The position numbers were made by a program, and so were the translations under genes. Under the pieces are notes generated by a model. It saw only the letters and a list, made by a program, of their open reading frames with translations. It searched no databases and had not been told where the DNA came from. A stretch of DNA of 64,000 nt from an uncultured Alteromonadaceae bacterium (GTDB taxonomy: Bacteria > Pseudomonadota > Gammaproteobacteria > Enterobacterales > Alteromonadaceae). Below are positions 18,216 to 27,764 of this stretch, in pieces (position 1 is the stretch's first letter; each line of letters opens with the position of its first letter). The stretch covers positions 1 to 64,000 of the forward strand of contig CAJXMO010000005.1 of assembly GCA_913056495.1 (NCBI GenBank), written 5' to 3'.

Positions 18216-20333
18216 GTGAAGCAACTACAAGCATCAAAATTAGCAACCGTAAAGGGATACAACGTCTTTTTGGGCAGCGCAAATCAGTTAGGTTCTGTAT
18301 ACATTAAAGGCAAGGGCACCAATTTTTCAGTTGTGGCACCGGATGCCGCTCAAGTCGAATTATGTCTGTTTGATTCAGATGAAAAAGAGTTGGTCCGGAT
18401 TGTTATGCCGGGCAGAAAAGGGCGAGTCTGGCATGCTTTTATTGAAGGCATTAAGCCCGGGCAATTATATGGCTACCGTGTATCGGGTAAATATGCGCCT
18501 GAATCCGGTCTTTTCCATGATCCGAATAAATTGTTAATTGACCCTTATGCCAAACGAATAAATCGTACCGTCTGTTGGAGCGAGCGCCTATATCAAGGCG
18601 ACTCTCAATATATGGTGCCTAAATCTGTGGTAATTGATGATTGTGATTTTGACTGGCAGGATACGGAAAAGCCTAAAATACCGGACTCTGACACTGTCTT
18701 ATATGAATTGCATGTAAAAGGTTTTACTAAATTACATCCCAAAGTGGAAGAAGCACACCAAGGCACTTACCTGGGCCTGATTGAACCTGAAGTTATACAT
18801 TATCTCAAAGATCTGGGTGTCACCAGTTTACAGCTGATGCCTGTGATGACATTTATGTCCGAACCCAGATTAGAAAAACTAGGGTTAAGCAATTATTGGG
18901 GTTATAACCCGATCAACTTTTTTACACCGGACCCCAGATATGCGGTTTCGGATTCTGTGGTTGAGTTTAAAACCATGGTCAGAGAATTACACAAAAATAA
19001 TATTGAAGTCATTTTAGATGTTGTTTTTAATCACAGTGCAGAAGGCGGATATGACGGGCCTGTGCTGTCTTTTCGAGGATTGGATAACAGAAACTTTTAT
19101 TTATTTGAACGAGATCAGCATGGTCAGAATGATTATTCAAAGTTAGTGAATAATACAGGTTGCGGCAACAGTATTAACCTGGACAATCCGTATGTACTGC
19201 AACTGGTGACAGCGTCTCTTCGTTATTGGGTTGAAGAGATGGAAGTCGATGGATTTAGATTCGACTTAGCGGTCAGCTTAGCACGTGAAGGCAATGATTT
19301 TGATAATTACTCTGCCTTTTTTAAGGTTCTCTTTCAGGATCCTGTTCTGAGCCAGGTTAAATTAATTGCCGAGCCTTGGGATATTGGCTGGGGTGGTTAT
19401 CGTTTAGGTCAGTTTCCTGAAAACTGGCATGAATGTAATGATAAATTCAGAGACACAGTCAAAGGCTTCTGGCACGGCAGTCAATCTCTTTTAGGCGATT
19501 TTGCGACCCGCTTGTTAGGTTCAAGGGATGTATTTCTAAAAGGTATACGCTCAATTAATACCAGTGTGAATTATATTGCTTATCATGACGGGTTTACGCT
19601 ACATGATTTGGTGAGTTATAACCACAAACATAATCAGGCCAACGGAGAAGACAATCGGGACGGACACGGTCATAACTTGTCTTATAATCATGGTGTTGAA
19701 GGTCCAACACAAAATGCCAAAGTTAATCGGCTCAGAGAAAAGCAAAAACGTAATCTGCTGGCCACATTATTTTTGTCACAAGGCACACCTCATCTATTGG
19801 CCGGAGATGAAATTGGTCGCACCCAGTTGGGAAATAATAATGCCTATTGTCAGGATAATACGATTAGCTGGCTCAATTGGCAGCTGACTAAAGCAGATAA
19901 ATCGTTGCAGACCTTTGTTAAAGAGCTGATTAAATTGAGGCATAGTAGTTTATTGCTTCATTCATTATCGCTGGATGATGACAATTATTTTGGCACTTTG
20001 ATAAATCATAAAGTGAACTGGTTTCAGGTTAATGGCGAACCCATGGATGATATGGCCTGGAACGCACCGCACAATTTCAGCCTAGCAGTCGAATTGGTAT
20101 GCGGATCATACGAGCATTGTCCGGAGCAAGACAGGTTTTTAATTCTGTTTAATTCAGAAAACCATGATTTACATTTTACCTTACCTGAATTAGCCGACAA
20201 ACAAACCTGGTCTCTGGTATTTGATACCGCGCTTGAAACGAATCCTTTCTCTAAAGAAAATTCGGTCGGTGATTATTATAATCAGCAAAGTAAAAGTCTT
20301 TCTTTGTTACGTCGTTGTTTTAATACTAAATAA
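18216..20333 (+). CDS. glgX: Glycogen debranching enzyme GlgX
   Basis: This 705-aa GH13 subfamily 11 enzyme hydrolyses alpha-1,6 links in phosphorylase-limit glycogen. CBM48 occupies about 20–115. Catalytic residues are Asp350 (GFRFDLAVSL), Glu386 (IAEPWDIGWGGY) and Asp458 (YHDGFTLHDLVSYN). The start is GTG, set by the strong TAAGGAGG six bases before it. It follows glgB by about 200 bp on the same strand. GlgX normally works with glycogen phosphorylase, which must be encoded elsewhere. Confidence 0.95.
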   Translation: MKQLQASKLATVKGYNVFLGSANQLGSVYIKGKGTNFSVVAPDAAQVELCLFDSDEKELVRIVMPGRKGRVWHAFIEGIKPGQLYGYRVSGKYAPESGLFHDPNKLLIDPYAKRINRTVCWSERLYQGDSQYMVPKSVVIDDCDFDWQDTEKPKIPDSDTVLYELHVKGFTKLHPKVEEAHQGTYLGLIEPEVIHYLKDLGVTSLQLMPVMTFMSEPRLEKLGLSNYWGYNPINFFTPDPRYAVSDSVVEFKTMVRELHKNNIEVILDVVFNHSAEGGYDGPVLSFRGLDNRNFYLFERDQHGQNDYSKLVNNTGCGNSINLDNPYVLQLVTASLRYWVEEMEVDGFRFDLAVSLAREGNDFDNYSAFFKVLFQDPVLSQVKLIAEPWDIGWGGYRLGQFPENWHECNDKFRDTVKGFWHGSQSLLGDFATRLLGSRDVFLKGIRSINTSVNYIAYHDGFTLHDLVSYNHKHNQANGEDNRDGHGHNLSYNHGVEGPTQNAKVNRLREKQKRNLLATLFLSQGTPHLLAGDEIGRTQLGNNNAYCQDNTISWLNWQLTKADKSLQTFVKELIKLRHSSLLLHSLSLDDDNYFGTLINHKVNWFQVNGEPMDDMAWNAPHNFSLAVELVCGSYEHCPEQDRFLILFNSENHDLHFTLPELADKQTWSLVFDTALETNPFSKENSVGDYYNQQSKSLSLLRRCFNTK

Positions 20334-20349
20334 GCTTTAAAACCCCCGC

Positions 20350-20381
20350 TGGATATAGTCTGGCTGCCAAGACTATATCCA
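20350..20381. terminator. Stem-loop after glgX
   Basis: TGGATATAGTCT and AGACTATATCCA form a perfect 12-bp stem with an 8-nt loop, 16 bp after the glgX stop. It is followed by A residues, not T, so it is not a canonical terminator for glgX. It could stabilise the transcript end. Confidence 0.45.
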
Positions 20382-20561
20382 AAAAATGACTCGTCATATT
20401 CATTAAATATTATTAATCGCATTTATGGCCTTTATGATGCTTATAATTTCAGGTTATCCATAAGTGTCAAAACAACGCCTTATCTTTGTAGCCTAGTGCT
20501 CGCTTTTTAGCTAAAATAGCCCGCGATTTTCACAAAGCTGACGAATATAGGAACAGAATAT

Positions 20562-22088
20562 ATGTCGAGCACGACTTCAACTTGCCAAATCGGTTTAATC
20601 GGTTTAGGTGTAATGGGTAAAAGCCTTGGTTTAAACCTAGCAGATAACGGTTATAAAGTTGCCGCATTTGATTTAGATGCTGATAAAGTGCAGGGCATTT
20701 TATCGCAAGACGAAATAGAGCGTGGCGAGCAAGACGCGCGCATTGAAGGTTGTTCATCATTTGAAGACATGTTGAGCAAACTTGAAAAACCTTATTTAAT
20801 TATTTTATCTATCCCAGCTGGTAAACCAGTTGATATCGTGTGTGGCAAGCTGATGGAAGCTGGTATTTCACAAGACGATATCGTTGTAGATACTGGTAAC
20901 AGCTTATGGACTGATACTGTTGAACGCGAAAAGCAATACAATGGTAAGTTCATTTTCTTCAGCTGTGCTGTTTCTGGTGGTGAAGTAGGTGCTCGTTTCG
21001 GACCTTCATTAATGCCATCTGGTGATAAAGCAGGTTGGGCACGTTTAGAGCCTGTGCTCGAAGCTATTTCTGCGAAAGTTGACGCTAATACGGGTCTGCC
21101 TTTGGTTAACAATGAACCAGGTAACCCGGTTAAAGAAGGTGAGCCTTGTGCTGCTTATATTGGTCCTACTGGCGCGGGTCACTATGTAAAAATGGTACAC
21201 AATGGTATTGAGTATGCAGATATGCAGTTAATCTGTGAAGCATACCAAAGCTTACGTACTGCGCTTGGTTTGACACCAAAAGAAATTGCAGCAATTTTCC
21301 GTGAGTGGAATAAGGGCCCGTTAAATAGTTATCTAATTGAAATTTCTGCAGAAGTTTTAGATCAGGATGATCCTGTTACCGGTAAACCTATTGTTGATGT
21401 CATTTTAGACGTCGCTGGCCAAAAAGGTACAGGTTTATGGACTGCATTAGGTAGTTTAGAAATTGGCTCACCGGCTATGGCTGTAACGGCTTCTGTATAT
21501 GCTCGTTGTTTATCTAGCTTGAAAGATAATCGAGTTAAAGCTTCTGGTATCTTAAAAGGCCCTGAAGTTAAACAAGTTTCAGAGAGCGAAAAAGAAGCTT
21601 ATATCCAACGTGTTCATGATGCTTTATATTGTTCGAAGATCTGTGCTTATGCGCAAGGTTTTGAATTAATGAAAAAAGCAGGTGAGCAACAAGGTTGGGA
21701 CCTGGATTTTGCTGCAATTGCTAAAATCTGGCGTGCCGGTTGTATTATCCGTGCTGTATTCTTGCAGTCTATTACTGATGCATTTAATAAAGACAAAGAA
21801 TTAGCCAACTTATTGATGGATGACTTCTTTGCGGGTCAAATCGAGAAATTCCAGGCAAACTGGCGTGAAGCGATTGTTGACGGTGTGCGTTTAGGTGTCG
21901 CTATGCCATGTTTCACATCATCACTTTCTTACTATGATTCATATCGTAGTGAAACGACTGCTGCAAACTTATTGCAAGGTCAGCGTGATTTCTTCGGTTC
22001 ACACACTTTTGAACGTGTAGATGAGCCTCGCGGTCAGTTCTATCATGTAAACTGGTCTGCTGAGCGAGATATCGTTCGAATCAAATAA
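20562..22088 (+). CDS. gnd: 6-phosphogluconate dehydrogenase, decarboxylating
   Basis: The 508-aa enzyme converts 6-phosphogluconate to ribulose 5-phosphate with NADP+ and CO2 release. The coenzyme loop is GLIGLGVMGKSLGLNLAD, and the active site includes VSGGEVGARFGPSLMPSG, HYVKMVHNGIEY and KGTGLWT. It is about 40 residues longer than the E. coli enzyme, as in some marine gammaproteobacteria. It competes with Edd for 6-phosphogluconate, so its proximity to the Entner–Doudoroff and glucan genes makes sense. It appears to be monocistronic; no HexR-type site was found upstream. Confidence 0.96.
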   Translation: MSSTTSTCQIGLIGLGVMGKSLGLNLADNGYKVAAFDLDADKVQGILSQDEIERGEQDARIEGCSSFEDMLSKLEKPYLIILSIPAGKPVDIVCGKLMEAGISQDDIVVDTGNSLWTDTVEREKQYNGKFIFFSCAVSGGEVGARFGPSLMPSGDKAGWARLEPVLEAISAKVDANTGLPLVNNEPGNPVKEGEPCAAYIGPTGAGHYVKMVHNGIEYADMQLICEAYQSLRTALGLTPKEIAAIFREWNKGPLNSYLIEISAEVLDQDDPVTGKPIVDVILDVAGQKGTGLWTALGSLEIGSPAMAVTASVYARCLSSLKDNRVKASGILKGPEVKQVSESEKEAYIQRVHDALYCSKICAYAQGFELMKKAGEQQGWDLDFAAIAKIWRAGCIIRAVFLQSITDAFNKDKELANLLMDDFFAGQIEKFQANWREAIVDGVRLGVAMPCFTSSLSYYDSYRSETTAANLLQGQRDFFGSHTFERVDEPRGQFYHVNWSAERDIVRIK

Positions 22089-22106
22089 GCAAGTCTAATG
22101 CTTATC

Positions 22107-22136
22107 GCATCAGTTGGCTGTTTTGCCAACTGATGC
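22107..22136 (+). terminator. Stem-loop terminator candidate after gnd
   Basis: GCATCAGTTGGC and GCCAACTGATGC form a perfect 12-bp stem with a TGTTTT loop, 18 bp after the gnd stop. The following TTCC gives only a short T-run. Confidence 0.6.
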
Positions 22137-22358
22137 TTCCACAATCTTAATGCCTGTTTAATTTAATCCAATCTTTTATTGATCCGAATCAACTTTTGCC
22201 AAGTTCAGCTATACTCAAAACTGAGAACTAACCTTTTATAAATCATAAAGATAATCTAGCTTTAATAAAATGAGTCTTGTTCGATTTTTATTCGATATCG
22301 TCTATTATTAACTCTAGGCAAGAATTCTAGACAGGAATGTGTAAATTAGGGAGCCGAT

Positions 22359-23570
22359 ATGTCCACAGATGTATTATTAGTAGATGACGATAAAATGACT
22401 CACAAGTTTATTGAGAGTCAACTCGAAGGCGAATTTAATCTTATTCATGCATATAATGGAGATGAAGGTTTAAGCATTGCCCAAAATACACAAGTAGCCG
22501 TTATTTTATTAGATATTGAAATGCCGGGACAAAACGGTTATCAGGTATGTCAAACCCTTAAACAAGATGCTAAAACCAAAGAAATTCCGGTTATTTTTCT
22601 ATCCGGTAAAAGCAAAGTTGATGAGATAATCAAAGGATATGAAGCTGGCGCGGACGATTTTGTGATCAAGCCATTTGATATGGCGTTTTTACAGACCAAA
22701 CTCACTGTTATTAATAAGTATTATTCTGAACGTAAGAAATTGAGCCAAAAGATTAAACTGGCCGAAGATACCGCATTTACGGCCATGACTGGCAGCAGTG
22801 AATTGGGGCAGGTGGTTAGCTTTGTAGAAAAAAGCTATGGTGTATCAACACCGGAAGAGTTGGCTGAGCACTTTTTAAATTTAACCCGGGTTTGGGGGTT
22901 AAACTGTTTGGTTTATATGAAGCTATCAGCGCAAAACTATTATTTTTCAACAAAAGGTGTCGTAAAGCCACTTGAGCAAAAACTGATGGAAAGCGCTAAA
23001 AATGATGAAAGATTTATCGATTTTGGTGCCAGAACCATTATCAATTACCCAAAGGTTAGTATTCTCATCAAGAATATGCCGGTCGATAATCCGGAAGATT
23101 ATGGTCGGTTAAAAGATTTGTTTCCATCTGCGATGGGCGCTATTGATGCCAAATTGCATGCACTGGAAGTGGAAAAAGCGCTGACAGAACAAGCAAATCA
23201 GCTTACCTTAACTTTTCATGATATGAAAACCCAACTACTCGATTTAACTAGCAGTATCAATAACAACCAACATCATGGTTATGAAAAAATGCGAAAAATG
23301 TTCTATGAGCTGGAAGCTAGGATCCCAACCTTAGGCCTGGACGATGATCAGGAAAAATATATATTAGACAGTGTCATGAATACGATAGAAGAAGTGACTG
23401 AAAGTGTGATTGCATCAGACGATACTAACCGGACTCTGGCAAACGTATTAGTTACTATGCAAAATTTAGTAGATGAGCAAACGGCAATTGTTGATGTAAT
23501 TAAGCAGTCAGAAGAAAAATATTTTGCATCGAGTGAAACATTTTCAGATGCAGATGTTGAGCTGTTCTAA
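22359..23570 (+). CDS. Response regulator with unrecognised output region
   Basis: This 403-aa protein begins with a complete receiver domain (1–about 125): acidic pocket Asp9–Asp11, phosphoacceptor Asp52 (LLDIEMPG), Ser82 and Lys104 (IKPFD). Residues about 125–260 may form a globular sensor-like domain. About 260–380 are largely helical and could be a coiled coil. I recognise no DNA-binding, GGDEF, EAL, HD-GYP or kinase domain, so it probably acts by protein contacts. The end, FSDADVELF, resembles the short acidic–hydrophobic tail of the FliM CheY-binding motif. No partner kinase gene is adjacent. It appears to be a single gene, 270 bp after gnd. Confidence 0.75.
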   Translation: MSTDVLLVDDDKMTHKFIESQLEGEFNLIHAYNGDEGLSIAQNTQVAVILLDIEMPGQNGYQVCQTLKQDAKTKEIPVIFLSGKSKVDEIIKGYEAGADDFVIKPFDMAFLQTKLTVINKYYSERKKLSQKIKLAEDTAFTAMTGSSELGQVVSFVEKSYGVSTPEELAEHFLNLTRVWGLNCLVYMKLSAQNYYFSTKGVVKPLEQKLMESAKNDERFIDFGARTIINYPKVSILIKNMPVDNPEDYGRLKDLFPSAMGAIDAKLHALEVEKALTEQANQLTLTFHDMKTQLLDLTSSINNNQHHGYEKMRKMFYELEARIPTLGLDDDQEKYILDSVMNTIEEVTESVIASDDTNRTLANVLVTMQNLVDEQTAIVDVIKQSEEKYFASSETFSDADVELF

Positions 23571-23612
23571 TGCATGCTCAACATCTGTAATTGCAAAGCA
23601 GAATGAGTGTGT

Positions 23613-23921
23613 CTAATTGATAGGATAGGCTTGTGTTGTTATCCCGACTAATCTCATATCTTCTAAAATCATGCTGCCTGTACTCGAATCTTCACCATTG
23701 CCGCTAAATTCAATTTCAAATTCACTTCGCCATTCAAGCAGTTTTTTACGAAATAACCTTATCTGTGTTTTTTTTCTAGCCAGAGAAATAAATTGCAGGT
23801 TATTACGCTCGCAATAATCTTTTGCATAGGCGTGTGCTGTTTCAGTCTGGCGTCGCAATTGCCAGAACTGAAAAGCAAATAAAAAAATGGCTATTAAAAC
23901 GAGTATATTAATGAGTTGCAT
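23613..23921 (-). CDS. DUF3301 small membrane protein
   Basis: The 102-aa protein has one N-terminal membrane segment (LINILVLIAIFLFAFQFW) and then a basic soluble part with RKKTQIRLFRKKLLEWR. It matches the DUF3301 family, whose function is unknown. I start at ATG 23919–23921, as the earlier possible start is TTG. It overlaps the end of the DUF3549 gene by 14 bp, so the two are translationally coupled. Confidence 0.75.
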   Translation of the reverse strand: MQLINILVLIAIFLFAFQFWQLRRQTETAHAYAKDYCERNNLQFISLARKKTQIRLFRKKLLEWRSEFEIEFSGNGEDSSTGSMILEDMRLVGITTQAYPIN

Positions 23922-24939
23922 CGTATTTTCCGGCAACCATTTTGCTTAACGATACTCGGGTATTAGGCAGCGCATTCGGATTTTGCAACAAGGCAAAAAT
24001 GCTGCGTCTTAAATTCGGAATAGCAACCAGATCCGTAAACAGAGCTTCAAATAACCCTTCAGCCGGGTGTCTGGCAATTGTCTCTAAAAACAAACTCAGT
24101 AGAAGGGGATCAGTCAGGCTGGTAAAACAACGAGCACTGATGACGGCTAATGTATCTGCATCCAGCGCTTGCTCATTATTAAGAAGATCTGTTAAATACG
24201 CATTTAATTCAGGCTCACCAGCGCAACCGGATACACAGCGCAATAAAGTTAACTTCTGTGTTTTCTCTAACGTTTTGTTCTGCAACTGTCGAATAATTCG
24301 TCTGTTTGTTGCTCGGTTTAGTTGTTGATGTTCAATCAGGCTGGCTAACTCAGCCTGCATATTGGCCGGAAATTCAAAAAATCCATTATCAAATAGCTGG
24401 TTTATTTTAGGGTCTTCCAATCGCACTAATAAATCTGCCCAGCCTTGTACCGCTAGACTCTGCCAGTTATCCCAAGTTTGATGAGAAAGGTAACTAATGC
24501 AATCTGCCATATAATGTGACGGTGCCAGCTTTAATTTATGTTTTAGTTTTGCGTTGACCATGGCCAGCTTTTTCTGATCCGGCGCTTTTATATAAGGGTT
24601 ATCGGGGAGTTTTCCTTCTCCACCTTCAGTAATCTTACCGCCCATGGCTTCTTGAATAATTGCAACAAAATGATTGCGTGAGGCTTCTATTAACTGACTT
24701 TCTTCATTTAATGGTAAATTCATAAACCAGATATAGGGATTTATGGTTTGCCCCAGAGGCCAGTAAACTAATGCAAATCTAGCCGTCTTTTGAATTGGGA
24801 AAGGGTAAGCTTGTTGAGCATTTTCAAATTGCTCAAACTCTATTTTTGAAATCTCGGTGACACGCCGACCAATATCATAAATGCAATAGTCACAGCCAGC
24901 AGCTTGGACAAGTTGATATAAAGTTGAGATATTATTCAT
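23908..24939 (-). CDS. DUF3549 family protein
   Basis: This 343-aa soluble protein starts NNISTLYQLVQAAGCDYCIYD, typical of DUF3549, a family found in Vibrio, Shewanella and Alteromonas without a known role. The C-terminal half is helical and could be repeat-like. It is the first gene of a two-gene unit with the DUF3301 gene and is divergent from yqcC, with 87 bp between the starts. Confidence 0.8.
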   Translation of the reverse strand: MNNISTLYQLVQAAGCDYCIYDIGRRVTEISKIEFEQFENAQQAYPFPIQKTARFALVYWPLGQTINPYIWFMNLPLNEESQLIEASRNHFVAIIQEAMGGKITEGGEGKLPDNPYIKAPDQKKLAMVNAKLKHKLKLAPSHYMADCISYLSHQTWDNWQSLAVQGWADLLVRLEDPKINQLFDNGFFEFPANMQAELASLIEHQQLNRATNRRIIRQLQNKTLEKTQKLTLLRCVSGCAGEPELNAYLTDLLNNEQALDADTLAVISARCFTSLTDPLLLSLFLETIARHPAEGLFEALFTDLVAIPNLRRSIFALLQNPNALPNTRVSLSKMVAGKYDATH

Positions 24940-25026
24940 AACAATTCTAATAAAACTAAGTTAAGCGGATTATATCAGAAGCCGACTCTCGCTATAATAG
25001 CCTTTTTAATCAAACCTTAATTGAAT

Positions 25027-25344
25027 ATGAGTAAAGCCGAACAAGTTTCTATATTATTAGCTCAGCTAAGTCAGGAACTCAAAATTCTGGGTTTATGGCA
25101 AAACCAGCACCCACCCGCCAGTGCGCTGGCTAGCACACAGCCGTTTTGCATTGATACTTTGGAATTTCATCAGTGGTTGCAATTTATCTTTATCGAAAAA
25201 ATGCAGTTATTAATTGAGCATAAGCAAACTTTGCCAAACAATCTGGCGTTAATGCCGTTAGCCGAAGAAATTTATAAACAAACCGAATTTGATACTCAGG
25301 GATTATTTTCGGTACTCACTCAAATAGACAGGTTATTTGAATGA
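25027..25344 (+). CDS. yqcC: YqcC family protein (DUF446)
   Basis: The 105-aa helical protein matches YqcC (LGLWQNQHPPASALASTQPF, then the FHQWLQFIFI segment). Its function is unknown. It begins the yqcC–truC–yqcA unit, the same three genes that sit together in E. coli. I start at ATG 25027, not at the TTG two codons earlier. The end overlaps the truC start by 4 bp. Confidence 0.85.
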   Translation: MSKAEQVSILLAQLSQELKILGLWQNQHPPASALASTQPFCIDTLEFHQWLQFIFIEKMQLLIEHKQTLPNNLALMPLAEEIYKQTEFDTQGLFSVLTQIDRLFE

Positions 25345-26123
25345 TAATGCATGCACCCGAATTCGATACTGGCTTTCAACCGCAGGTAGAGCCACTTGAA
25401 ATCCTTTATCAGGATGATTATATGGTTGCGGTTAATAAACCTTCGGGTTTACTGGTTCATCGCTCGCTTATCGATAAACATGAGACCCGTTTTGCAATGC
25501 AGATGGTCAGAGACCAAATTGGTCAGTATGTTTATCCTGTGCACAGGTTAGACAGACCAACATCGGGCGTTTTGTTGATGGCTTTGTCTTCAGAAATAGC
25601 CAGAGATATTTCAATTCAGTTTGAACAGCGTCAGATTGATAAAACGTATCTGGCGATCGTCAGAGGCCATTTATCGGGCGAAGGGTTAATTGACTATCCG
25701 TTAACTGAGCAACTGGATAAAATATCAGATAAAAAAGCAAATCAGAATCCACTGCCCAAAGACGCACAAACAGCCTACCAGTGTTTAATGCAGGCAGAGC
25801 TGGACGTTGAAATAAATCGTTATCCTCAATCCAGGTTTTCACTGCTAAAAATGAATCCGAAAACAGGACGAAAGCACCAAATTAGACGTCATCTAGCTCA
25901 TCTTCGCCATCCTATTATTTATGATGTAAACTATGGTGACAATAAATATAATAAGTATTTCAAAACGTTAAATGACAAAACCCGATTAGCATTACATGCT
26001 TGCAAGTTAGAGTTAAATCACCCGCTCAGTGGGAATCGTCTTTCAATCAAAGCGGGATTAGACGATAGTTTTAATCAGTTACTGGCCATGACAAAACTGA
26101 GCGTCAATGAGGAGGCAATATGA
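25341..26123 (+). CDS. truC: tRNA pseudouridine(65) synthase TruC
   Basis: This 260-aa RluA-family enzyme isomerises uridine 65 in certain tRNAs. The catalytic Asp71 lies in HRLDRPTSGVLL; KTYLAIVRG and the GRKHQIRRHLAHL motif are also family marks. It overlaps yqcC upstream and yqcA downstream by 4 bp each, so the three are translationally coupled. A second in-frame ATG two codons later is an equally possible start. Confidence 0.92.
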   Translation: MIMHAPEFDTGFQPQVEPLEILYQDDYMVAVNKPSGLLVHRSLIDKHETRFAMQMVRDQIGQYVYPVHRLDRPTSGVLLMALSSEIARDISIQFEQRQIDKTYLAIVRGHLSGEGLIDYPLTEQLDKISDKKANQNPLPKDAQTAYQCLMQAELDVEINRYPQSRFSLLKMNPKTGRKHQIRRHLAHLRHPIIYDVNYGDNKYNKYFKTLNDKTRLALHACKLELNHPLSGNRLSIKAGLDDSFNQLLAMTKLSVNEEAI

Positions 26124-26572
26124 GTTCAATCGCAATTTTAGTGGGATCTGTTTATGGCGGTGCAGAAGAATTAGCCGATCATGCAGAAAAAATGCTGCAA
26201 CAGGCAGGTCATCAAACTCAGCAGTTCAGCGATGCCGCGTTGACTCATTTACTGGAATATAACCCAAACTTCTGGCTGGTGATTACGTCTACGACAGGTC
26301 AGGGGGATGTGCCCGCGAATCTGGAAGCGCTTTATTTTGAAATCAAAGATACAACACCGGATTTGCGCGGCAAACAGTACGCAGTGATTGCAATGGGCGA
26401 TTCATCCTACGGAGATACGTTTTGTCAGGCTGGACGTCGTTTTGATGAAGTACTAACCGAGAGTATGGCAAGCCAGATTCAGCCACTGCTTGAAATTGAT
26501 GCTTGTGAAACTATGGATTCAGTGGGCGCCGCGCAAGAATGGCTTGAATCTTTGCTGAGCAAATTATTCTGA
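26120..26572 (+). CDS. yqcA: Flavodoxin YqcA
   Basis: This 150-aa FMN-binding flavodoxin has a phosphate loop modified to GSVYGGAEELA, and STTGQGDVPANLE and IAMGDSSYGDTFCQAG form the isoalloxazine site. It is probably a small electron carrier. Its partner is unknown. It is the last gene of the yqcC–truC–yqcA unit and converges on the next gene. Confidence 0.88.
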   Translation: MSSIAILVGSVYGGAEELADHAEKMLQQAGHQTQQFSDAALTHLLEYNPNFWLVITSTTGQGDVPANLEALYFEIKDTTPDLRGKQYAVIAMGDSSYGDTFCQAGRRFDEVLTESMASQIQPLLEIDACETMDSVGAAQEWLESLLSKLF

Positions 26573-26574
26573 TT

Positions 26575-26590
26575 AACCTCAGCTGAGGTT
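26575..26590. other. 16-bp perfect palindrome between converging genes
   Basis: AACCTCAGCTGAGGTT lies just after the yqcA stop. As RNA it gives only a 6-bp stem with an AGCT loop and has no T-tract. It may be a weak bidirectional terminator or a protein site. Confidence 0.3.
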
Positions 26591-26638
26591 GATTAGATTG
26601 TTTAACCAAGCCAAAAGCTTTTTGATAGGTAAAGGGGG

Positions 26639-27325
26639 TTAAAGCATCGGCCAGTTAAATGAATCAAAATCGCTAATTTTCTGCAGTAATTCAGCGTCGA
26701 GTGATTCAAAATAATGCCCTTGGGGCTTTAAAAGCGTCAGTCGGATAGTTTCATGTTTGTAGTTAAACGAAAGCGCAAATGCGTGAAGATATAACCTGTC
26801 AGCCTGCTCCCCCTGATAGATGTCATCGCCTAATATACTCACACTTAAAGATTTCATGGCTACTCTAAGTTGATGGGTTTTACCTGTATAAGGCTTTAGC
26901 AGATAAAGGCGTTTTTTATCGCCAATTGAAAACGAATAAAAAAAGGTTTTAGCCGGATTATCTTTACTTCTTAAGAGTTTCCAAGCTTTATTTCGTGACT
27001 TGACCATGTCTCCGATAATACGGCCTTGTTTTTGTTTTGGTTTGTTTCCGCCCAGAGCAAGGTAATACTTATTAAGCTGACCGTTTTGCAAAGCGTGATT
27101 AAAAAAATGTTCAGCCTGAATGTTTCTCGCAAAAATAATTAATCCTGAAGTACGCTTATCCAGCCTGTGGACAGGAAAAAGTGATTCGTCAACCTGAGCT
27201 TGGAACTGATTAAAAAAGCCCGTTGTCTCACCATCGTTGTGAAAATCCCGGTCATGCGGTTTATTGACGATATAAAAATCAGGGTGCTGATAGATTATTT
27301 CGATTGCCTGAGCTGGGGTTGTCAT
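26639..27325 (-). CDS. RluA-family pseudouridine synthase (TIGR01621-like)
   Basis: This 228-aa single-domain synthase has its catalytic Asp56 in HRLDKRTSGLIIFA, and KYYLALGG and TGKTHQLRVAMKSL as supporting motifs. It lacks an S4 domain. It resembles the TIGR01621 subgroup, whose RNA target is not established. It lies 8 bp after the DUF2069 gene and is the last gene of a minus-strand run that starts at bepA. Confidence 0.85.
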   Translation of the reverse strand: MTTPAQAIEIIYQHPDFYIVNKPHDRDFHNDGETTGFFNQFQAQVDESLFPVHRLDKRTSGLIIFARNIQAEHFFNHALQNGQLNKYYLALGGNKPKQKQGRIIGDMVKSRNKAWKLLRSKDNPAKTFFYSFSIGDKKRLYLLKPYTGKTHQLRVAMKSLSVSILGDDIYQGEQADRLYLHAFALSFNYKHETIRLTLLKPQGHYFESLDAELLQKISDFDSFNWPML

Positions 27326-27333
27326 TTTAGAGG

Positions 27334-27764
27334 CTAGTCTTTTTTCTTAAGTTTTTTTAAACCCAGGCCCTGATACTGGCCTTGGAAACGCGCATAATAA
27401 CTGGCACCTGTAAACCAAAGTCCAGCCAGAATAAATTCGGCAAACGCGAGTAAACGTTCAGACTCTGATGCATAAATCAGCGTTAAACTATGTAAAAAAT
27501 AAAACATGCAGATGAAATTTGACCAGGCGAAGGTATAGGCCTTGCCGGCAAGCATGCCTTTTAAAGGGAATAAGAGCGGCGTTAACCAAAGGCCTAATAC
27601 AAACCAGACCGACATGCCTTCCAGCGGTGGTACCAGCCAAACATGCCAGAGGGGGATTAAAATAAATAATCCGAGATAGCCTGTCAGCGCAATCATTTTA
27701 CATTGTTTGATTTTTTTTAATCGTTCAGGACTTTGATGTAAGGCTTGTTTGTTTTGATCTGTCA

